In this document: positions 59,771 to 64,000 of the stretch, one piece after another
Layout: the number at the start of each line of letters is the position of its first letter
How positions within the stretch are numbered: position 1 is the first letter of the stretch
NCBI GenBank assembly: GCA_949296575.1
Contig: CASFPE010000003.1
Location: forward strand, 1-64,000
Length of the DNA stretch: 64,000 bases
DNA from: an uncultured Bacteroides sp.
Lineage (GTDB): Bacteria > Bacteroidota > Bacteroidia > Bacteroidales > Bacteroidaceae
Reading direction: 5' to 3'
Notes under the pieces: model-generated
Told to the model about the DNA's origin: nothing
The model's input: the letters and a program-made list of their open reading frames with translations, nothing else
The model's database searches: none
Program-made: the position numbers and the translations under genes

Positions 59771-60853
59771 ATGAAAAAAGTAGCATTGATTTCAGGCATT
59801 ACAGGACAAGACGGGTCATTTCTGGCGGAATTCCTGATAGACAAAGGATATGAGGTGCATGGCATTTTGCGCCGTTCTTCTTCTTTCAACACAGGCCGCA
59901 TCGAACACCTTTATCTGGACGAATGGGTGCGCGACATGAAGCGGAGCCGCCTGGTGAACCTCCACTACGGCGACATGACCGATTCCAGTTCCTTGATCCG
60001 CATCATCCAGATGGTGCAGCCTGACGAAATATACAATCTTGCGGCGCAGAGCCACGTGAAGGTCAGCTTCGATGTGCCGGAATATACGGCCGAGGCCGAC
60101 GCTATCGGCACCTTGCGCATGCTGGAAGCCGTGCGAATCCTCGGCTTGGAGAAGAAGACAAGGATTTATCAGGCTTCCACGTCGGAACTGTTCGGCCTGG
60201 TGCAGGAAGTGCCGCAGAAGGAGACCACTCCCTTTTACCCGCGCTCGCCTTACGGGGTGGCCAAGCAATATGGTTTCTGGATTACGAAGAACTACCGCGA
60301 AAGCTATGGCATGTTTGCCGTGAACGGCATCCTGTTCAACCACGAAAGCGAGCGGCGCGGCGAAACGTTCGTCACCCGCAAAATCACGCTGGCGGCGGCG
60401 CGCATCGTGCAAGGTTTCCAAGACAAGCTCTATTTGGGCAACCTCAACTCCCTGCGCGACTGGGGCTATGCCAAGGATTATGTGGAGTGCATGTGGTTGA
60501 TTCTCCAGCACGACACGCCGGAGGATTTCGTGATAGCAACGGGCGAATACCACAGCGTGCGCGAGTTCACCACGCTGGCTTTCCGCGAAGTGGGCATCGA
60601 GTTGCAGTGGGAAGGCGAAGGAGTCAACGAAAAAGGCATCGACAAGGCCACAGGAAGGGTGCTGGTGGAAGTGGACCCGAAGTATTTCCGCCCCGCAGAA
60701 GTGGAGCAACTTTTGGGCGACCCCACCAAGGCCAAGACGTTGTTGGGCTGGAATCCGCGTAAGACTTCGTTCGAGGATTTGGTGAAAATCATGGTGAAGC
60801 ACGACATGCGTTTCGTGAAGAAACTGTACCTGAAGTCAAAAGTTGAGGAATAA
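59771..60853 (+). CDS. gmd: GDP-mannose 4,6-dehydratase
   Basis: A 360-residue short-chain dehydrogenase-type enzyme converting GDP-mannose to GDP-4-keto-6-deoxymannose. NADP loop [23 protein letters not shown]; Thr/Glu catalytic region [14 protein letters not shown]; YxxxK in [27 protein letters not shown] typical of Gmd. It starts 10 bp after manC; fcl starts one base after its stop. Confidence 0.96.
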   Translation: MKKVALISGITGQDGSFLAEFLIDKGYEVHGILRRSSSFNTGRIEHLYLDEWVRDMKRSRLVNLHYGDMTDSSSLIRIIQMVQPDEIYNLAAQSHVKVSFDVPEYTAEADAIGTLRMLEAVRILGLEKKTRIYQASTSELFGLVQEVPQKETTPFYPRSPYGVAKQYGFWITKNYRESYGMFAVNGILFNHESERRGETFVTRKITLAAARIVQGFQDKLYLGNLNSLRDWGYAKDYVECMWLILQHDTPEDFVIATGEYHSVREFTTLAFREVGIELQWEGEGVNEKGIDKATGRVLVEVDPKYFRPAEVEQLLGDPTKAKTLLGWNPRKTSFEDLVKIMVKHDMRFVKKLYLKSKVEE

Positions 60854-60854
60854 G

Positions 60855-61928
60855 ATGGAGAAGAACGCGAAGATATACGTGGCGGGGCATCATGGATTGG
60901 TAGGCTCCGCCATTTTCAAGAACTTGCAGGAAAAGGGATACACGAACGTGATTGGCCGTTCGCATGCGGAATTGGACTTGATGGACGGCGTGGCGGTGAA
61001 GAAGTTTTTCGACGACGAACAGCCGGAATACGTCATCCTTGCGGCAGCCCACGTGGGCGGCATCATGGCCAACAGCCTCTACCGTGCCGACTTCATCTAC
61101 CAGAACTTGCAGATACAGCAGAACGTCATCGGCGAAAGTTTCCGCCACGGCGTGAAGAAGCTGCTGTTCCTCGGCAGCACCTGCATCTATCCCCGCGACG
61201 CAGAGCAGCCCATGAAGGAGGATGCTTTGCTCACCTCCCCGTTGGAATACACCAACGAACCCTATGCCATCGCCAAGATTGCCGGGCTGAAGATGTGCGA
61301 GAGCTTCAACCTCCAGTACGGCACCAACTATATTGCCGTGATGCCCACCAATCTGTACGGGCCGAACGACAATTTCCACCTCGAACGCAGCCACGTGCTT
61401 CCCGCCATGGTGCGCAAGATACACCTTGGGAAGTGCCTGCATGAGGGCGACTGGGATGCCGTTCGCCGCGACCTTGATGCCCGTCCCGTGGAGGGAGTGG
61501 ACGGCAAGGCTTCGCAGCAAGCCATCCTTGACGTGTTGGGGAAATACGGTGTCACGCCTTCGGAAGTGCGCTTGTGGGGGACGGGGACACCGCTCCGCGA
61601 GTTCCTTTGGAGCGAAGAAATGGCCGATGCCAGCGTGTTCGTTATGGAACACGTCGATTTCAAGGACACCTATCGTCCCGGCGAAAAAGACATCCGCAAC
61701 TGCCACATCAACATCGGCACGGGAAAGGAAATCACCATCCGCCGCTTGGCCGAACTGATTGTGCAGGAAGTGGGCTACCAAGGCTGCTTAACCTTCGACC
61801 CCTCGAAGCCGGACGGCACGATGCGCAAGCTCACGGATGTCACCAAGCTCCACCGTCTGGGCTGGCATCACAAGATAGAGATTGAAGAAGGCGTGCGGCG
61901 CATGTACGCTTGGTATATAGCACATTAA
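60855..61928 (+). CDS. fcl: GDP-L-fucose synthase
   Basis: A 357-residue epimerase/reductase (also called WcaG) producing GDP-L-fucose. NADP loop VAGHHGLVGSAIFKNL; SSTCIYPRDAEQPMKEDALL in the family form GSTCIYPR; YAIAKIAGLKMCESF as the YxxxK; NLYGPNDNFHLERSHVLPA; CLTFDPSKPDGTMRKLTDV near the end. The ATG at 60855 follows the gmd stop by one base; an in-frame TTG at 60843 is less likely. It is about 35 residues longer than the E. coli enzyme, through an insertion around residues 190-240, as is usual in Bacteroides. Confidence 0.95.
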   Translation: MEKNAKIYVAGHHGLVGSAIFKNLQEKGYTNVIGRSHAELDLMDGVAVKKFFDDEQPEYVILAAAHVGGIMANSLYRADFIYQNLQIQQNVIGESFRHGVKKLLFLGSTCIYPRDAEQPMKEDALLTSPLEYTNEPYAIAKIAGLKMCESFNLQYGTNYIAVMPTNLYGPNDNFHLERSHVLPAMVRKIHLGKCLHEGDWDAVRRDLDARPVEGVDGKASQQAILDVLGKYGVTPSEVRLWGTGTPLREFLWSEEMADASVFVMEHVDFKDTYRPGEKDIRNCHINIGTGKEITIRRLAELIVQEVGYQGCLTFDPSKPDGTMRKLTDVTKLHRLGWHHKIEIEEGVRRMYAWYIAH

Positions 61929-61934
61929 GGTTTT

Positions 61935-61976
61935 ACAAAGGCTGTCTCGCGGTGGTGCGGGCAGCCTTTGTCGGTA
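61935..61976 (+). terminator. Probable terminator of the GDP-fucose operon
   Basis: A 10-bp stem ACAAAGGCTG (61935-61944) with CAGCCTTTGT (61962-61971), 17-base loop. The downstream T run is weak. Confidence 0.5.
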
Positions 61977-62004
61977 ATTAGGATATTTAATGGGCGTTTT
62001 TATG

Positions 62005-64000
62005 ATGCAGAAACGGATGTTATGGATAGCTTGCCTATGCGCCTGTTTGTGCGGCGTGCAGGCGCAGGAACGTTTGTACCCTTCAGCTTTTCCTTTGGGA
62101 GAAGTCCGGCTGTTGGACGGGCCGTTCAAGCAGGCTTGCAGCCTGAATGTGGACGTATTGTTGCAGTATGACGTGGACCGTTTGCTGGCTCCTTTCCTGA
62201 AAGAAGCCGGATTGCCTCCCAAGGCGGAACCGTTTTCCAACTGGAAAGGGCTGGACGGCCATGTGGGCGGCCATTATCTTTCTGCGTTGGCCATCCATTA
62301 TGCCGCCACAGGCAACGCGGAATGCAAACGCCGCATGGACTATATGGTCCGCGAACTGAAGCGTTGCCAAGAGGCGCAGGGCGATGGCTACTTGGGCGGC
62401 GTCCCGGACGGGAAGGAAGGATGTTGGGGGGAAATACGCAAAGGGAATGTGTCTGCCATTTGGGATTTCTGGGTTCCTTGGTACAATCTGCACAAGATAT
62501 ATGCCGGGTTGCGCGATGCTTGTGTGTATGGCGGCAACGAAGAAGCGCGCCGCCTTTTCCTGCGCCTTTGCGATTGGGGGCTGACGGTGATCCGCCCGCT
62601 CACCGATGCGCAGATGGAGCAGATGCTGGAGAGCGAGTTCGGGGGCATGAATGAAGTGTATGCCGATGCGTATGCGATGACCGGCAACCTGGAATACTTG
62701 GATGCGGCCAAACGCTTCTCGCATCGTTGGCTGCTGGACAGCATGGCCGCCCATGTGGACAACCTTGACAACAAGCATGCCAACACGCAAGTGCCGAAGG
62801 CAGTGGGTTATTTGCGCATGGCCGAATTGTGCAGGCAGGCGGGACGTGAGGAAGACGCGGCCCTTTACCAGGATGCAGCCGCTTTCTTTTGGGAAACCGT
62901 GGTGGAAAACCGCACATTGGCTTTTGGCGGCAATAGCCGCCGTGAGCATTTTGTGCCGGCCGGCGAGTGCATCAGTTATGTGGAAGAACGCGAAGGCCCC
63001 GAATCCTGCAACACTTACAACATGTTGAAGCTCTCAGAAGGCTTGTTCCGGCTGTCTAAAGATGCCCGGTATTTCGATTATGCTGAGCGGGCTTTGTTCA
63101 ACCACATCCTTTCCACCCAGCATCCGGTGCATGGAGGGTACGTGTATTTCACGCCTGCGCGCCCTGCGCATTACCGTGTTTATTCGTTGCCCAACAGTGC
63201 CATGTGGTGTTGTGTCGGCACGGGAATGGAGAATCATGGCAAATATGGAGAGTTCATTTACAGCCATTTCAATGATTCTTTGTATGTGCATTTGTTTGCC
63301 GCTTCCCGCTTGGAGTGGGAAGAACAGGGCATCACCTTGCTTCAGGAAACATCTTTCCCGGACGAAGAAAAGAGCCGGTTGTCTGTCCGCGCCCGCCGTC
63401 CCGTCCGGATGAAGCTGATGATACGCCGCCCGGGATGGTGCGAGGGCATGAAAGCCGTGTGCGATGGCGTGGACTATGCCGTGGAGGCCGCGCCCGGCAG
63501 TTACGTCTGCATCGACCGCATTTGGCGGGATGGCGATGTCGTGGAACTGTCCCTTCCGATGCAGGTTTCCATAGAGGAGTTGCCGCATGTGGAGGATTAT
63601 GTCGCCATCCTGCGGGGACCCGTCCTGTTGGGCGCAAGGATGGGCGAAAAAGACCTGTACGGATTGGTGGCCGACGACGGGCGTTGGTCGCATGTTGCCT
63701 ACGGGCCGTTGGTTTCCGTGTTTGACACGCCGATTCTCATCGGCAGCCGTTTCTCCATCCTCTCCAAGCTGCAGGCCATGCAGCCGGTAGCCGGGAAGCC
63801 CTTCTGCTACACCGTTCCCGGATTGTTTGAAGGGAAATACGAGGATTTGCAGTTGGAACCGTTCTTCCGCATCCATGATTGCCGCTACATGATTTACTGG
63901 CTTTCCATGACGGAAAGGGAGTATGCCGGATTCCTCAAGGCGCACCAAGAGGAAGAACAGCGCAGGTTGGCGCTCGACCGGCGCACGGCCGACCGGGTGA
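62005..64000 (+). CDS. GH127-family (DUF1680) beta-L-arabinofuranosidase-like protein, 3' end outside window
   Basis: An open frame of 665 codons running off the window end. Signal peptide MQKRMLWIACLCACLCGVQA. It shows the GH127 core: GGHYLSALAIHYAATGN, CQEAQGDGYLGGVP, WYNLHKIYAGLRD, NTQVPKAVGYLR. Residues that match the zinc-cysteine active site of characterised GH127 enzymes are present: Glu333 and Cys335 in GPESCNTYNML, and the Cys402-Cys403 pair in MWCCVGTGMENHGKYGE. The family cleaves beta-L-arabinofuranosides by a cysteine nucleophile. The C-terminal part looks like the DUF4986 extension. ATGs at 61990 and 62002 are alternative starts. Confidence 0.9.
   Translation, partial: MQKRMLWIACLCACLCGVQAQERLYPSAFPLGEVRLLDGPFKQACSLNVDVLLQYDVDRLLAPFLKEAGLPPKAEPFSNWKGLDGHVGGHYLSALAIHYAATGNAECKRRMDYMVRELKRCQEAQGDGYLGGVPDGKEGCWGEIRKGNVSAIWDFWVPWYNLHKIYAGLRDACVYGGNEEARRLFLRLCDWGLTVIRPLTDAQMEQMLESEFGGMNEVYADAYAMTGNLEYLDAAKRFSHRWLLDSMAAHVDNLDNKHANTQVPKAVGYLRMAELCRQAGREEDAALYQDAAAFFWETVVENRTLAFGGNSRREHFVPAGECISYVEEREGPESCNTYNMLKLSEGLFRLSKDARYFDYAERALFNHILSTQHPVHGGYVYFTPARPAHYRVYSLPNSAMWCCVGTGMENHGKYGEFIYSHFNDSLYVHLFAASRLEWEEQGITLLQETSFPDEEKSRLSVRARRPVRMKLMIRRPGWCEGMKAVCDGVDYAVEAAPGSYVCIDRIWRDGDVVELSLPMQVSIEELPHVEDYVAILRGPVLLGARMGEKDLYGLVADDGRWSHVAYGPLVSVFDTPILIGSRFSILSKLQAMQPVAGKPFCYTVPGLFEGKYEDLQLEPFFRIHDCRYMIYWLSMTEREYAGFLKAHQEEEQRRLALDRRTADRV

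Overview
The window looks like a chromosomal segment from a gut-type member of Bacteroidales. Indicators are promoters of the Bacteroidetes form (TTTG, 19-21 bp, TAnnTTTG), a TonB-receptor/lipoprotein pair, type IX secretion (T9SS) components, a fused MurF-alanine racemase, GSCFA, DUF4494, DUF3805 and DUF3244 families, a GH32 with the Bacteroides-style N-terminal domain, and a GDP-fucose operon. I cannot name the species from sequence alone.

Layout. 0-3.5 kb: an operon of three aldo/keto reductases and one NAD(P)-binding oxidoreductase. 3.6-13.4 kb: a divergent UDP-GlcNAc 2-epimerase homologue, a TRIC/YicG channel, a carboxyltransferase lacking its biotinyl lysine, EttA, a T9SS plug-type protein, a Crp-family regulator, tRNA-Glu, tRNA-Ser and an acyl-CoA ligase. 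13.4-14.4 kb: non-coding DNA full of overlapping inverted repeats, then a RhuM-family remnant.

14.6-26.9 kb is the accessory heart of the window. A module (TPR sensor with C-terminal HTH, DUF3244 secreted protein, structured intergenic element) occurs twice as a direct duplication. The first copy is decayed by two in-frame amber codons and loss of its DUF3244 gene. The second, intact copy leads into a probable ribosomally synthesised peptide (RiPP) cluster: a GG-leader precursor with four core cysteines, a radical SAM/SPASM maturase, an outer-membrane barrel, a C39-peptidase ABC exporter and a 49-residue stub matching only the start of an HlyD-type adaptor. Perfect palindromes sit at three junctions of this cluster, two of them containing a stop codon.

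26.9-42.6 kb is a long minus-strand run: a T9SS-exported M6 protease, DUF4494, a PHP phosphatase, an ABC-F ATPase, DUF3805, GlmS, a two-gene ATPase/TOPRIM (DUF4435) pair resembling the PARIS anti-phage system, an MscS channel, a cell-wall amidase, MurF-Alr and GSCFA. 42.7-47.4 kb: dxs, trkA and trkH on the plus strand. 47.4-52.9 kb: a GC-rich spacer with 22-bp tandem repeats, a TonB-dependent receptor and a lipoprotein made of two tandem copies of one domain. 53-57 kb: hemW, then a small fructan locus (GH32 plus fructokinase-like PfkB protein). 57-62 kb: Wzi-type outer-membrane protein, mannose-1-phosphate guanylyltransferase, Gmd and Fcl, which make GDP-L-fucose for surface glycans. The window ends inside a GH127-family (DUF1680) glycosidase.
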